Positions 6,920-7,155 of a stretch of 7,155 nt of DNA are shown one piece after another. Within the stretch, counting starts at the first letter, position 1. Each line of letters starts with the position of its first letter. The DNA comes from JARICQ01 sp964428475 (GTDB lineage: Bacteria; Bacillota; Clostridia; Tissierellales; Tissierellaceae): positions 1-7,155 of the forward strand of contig CAYRYO010000074.1 of NCBI GenBank assembly GCA_964428475.1. Direction: 5' to 3'. A program made the translations under genes and the position numbers. Below the pieces are notes generated by a model. That model searched no databases and was not told the DNA's origin. It worked only from the letters and a program-made list of their open reading frames with translations.

Positions 6920-6937
6920 GTTGCAGAATTCTACAAC
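6920..6937. repeat. 18-bp near-perfect palindrome near the element end
   Basis: GTTGCAGAATTCTACAAC has 8 of 9 symmetric pairs and is bracketed by CTCG on both sides. It is 8 nt past the point where GH3 homology ends. It could be a transposase-recognised end structure or a palindromic insertion target. Confidence 0.5.
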
Positions 6938-7036
6938 TCGCATATTTACTACATTTTTCTATATTGAAATGGATAGAATCCCCCCATTCTTGGGTATATA
7001 TACAGTGTTAAGATGTGTATAACTCAAAACATATTG

Positions 7037-7043
7037 AAAGGAG
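7037..7043 (+). promoter_or_regulatory. Ribosome binding site of the right-edge gene
   Basis: AAAGGAG with a 6-nt spacer precedes the ATG at 7050, a good site that supports a real plus-strand start at the edge of the window. Confidence 0.6.
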
Positions 7044-7049
7044 AATCCT

Positions 7050-7155
7050 ATGCCAGTTTCAGCTAAACAATTAACTTTTGCGGCTTTGAAGCTTATGTTA
7101 CTGAAAACAACCCTAAATTTTATCAGTCTGAGCTTAGAAAATCTAAGTCTCATGC
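7050..7155 (+). pseudogene. Start of a probable transposase gene, apparently frameshifted, cut by window edge
   Basis: The ATG at 7050 has a good ribosome site. It reads MPVSAKQLTFA and then, in the same frame, an unusual leucine-rich run (ALKLMLLKTTL and onward). Reading one base shifted from about 7085 instead gives FEAYVTENNPKFYQSELRKS, a normal hydrophilic, charged protein start. The simplest explanation is a one-base deletion near 7082-7085, for example GCG GAC TTT reduced to GCG GC TTT, restoring LTFADFEAYVTENN. I do not recognise the family with confidence. Transposase is inferred from its position beyond the break in the GH3 gene. Only about 35 codons are in the window. Confidence 0.4.

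Larger units (their letters stand above)
6913..7155 (+). mobile_element. Probable left end of an insertion element (partial)
   Basis: GH3 homology stops abruptly at about 6912. Beyond it are about 137 nt of non-coding sequence with a palindrome, then a plus-strand gene with its own ribosome site. This is the arrangement expected where an insertion sequence has entered the GH3 gene. The other end, the inverted repeats and any target duplication lie outside the window, so the call rests on context. Confidence 0.45.

Noticed and set aside
6959..7153. 64-codon minus-strand frame at the right edge
   Set aside because: It is antisense to a plus-strand start that has a good AAAGGAG site and shows no recognisable protein features.
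1..7155. CRISPR arrays, tRNA or rRNA genes
   Set aside because: No regularly spaced direct repeats and no tRNA or rRNA signature sequences were seen on either strand.

Overview
This is a low-G+C window whose genes lie almost entirely on the minus strand. Strong purine-rich Shine-Dalgarno sites, TTG starts, an anaerobic-pathway cobalamin gene and a clostridial-type TspO-related protein all point to an anaerobic Firmicute of the class Clostridia. The species cannot be read from the sequence. One run of exactly 100 Ns (2742-2841) shows that this is a draft scaffold.

Layout, left to right (genes therefore run right to left). Positions 1-199 hold no gene, only a small perfect inverted repeat. A near-perfect 25-pair hairpin (200-252) ends a two-gene operon. 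In that operon a DUF1538 membrane protein (929-2425) overlaps by 8 nt a regulator built of two P-II domains in one chain (268-936). Next comes a TspO/MBR-related membrane protein (2697-3359). It is interrupted by the assembly gap and appears to lack a canonical start codon behind a strong ribosome binding site. A stand-alone cbiG (3551-4567) follows. Upstream of it is an AT-rich stretch with a promoter and what may be a decayed small gene. The right part is a glycoside hydrolase family 3 beta-glucosidase-like gene (5041 to about 6912) that has lost its 5' end. Beyond the break is a plus-strand gene start that looks like the left end of an insertion sequence, with an apparent frameshift.

How the genes work together: the one clear functional unit is the DUF1538 membrane protein plus the tandem P-II protein. 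By analogy with AmtB-GlnK, the P-II protein probably gates or senses the state of the membrane protein. The membrane protein is itself an internal duplication (repeat offset 253 residues, with paired AEP, VTSG and FD-x-(S/G)-G motifs), so a doubled transporter is paired with a doubled regulator. The substrate is unknown to me. This pair is the best candidate here for an undescribed system. The TspO-like gene, the lone cbiG and the broken GH3 gene look like unrelated single genes in an accessory region.
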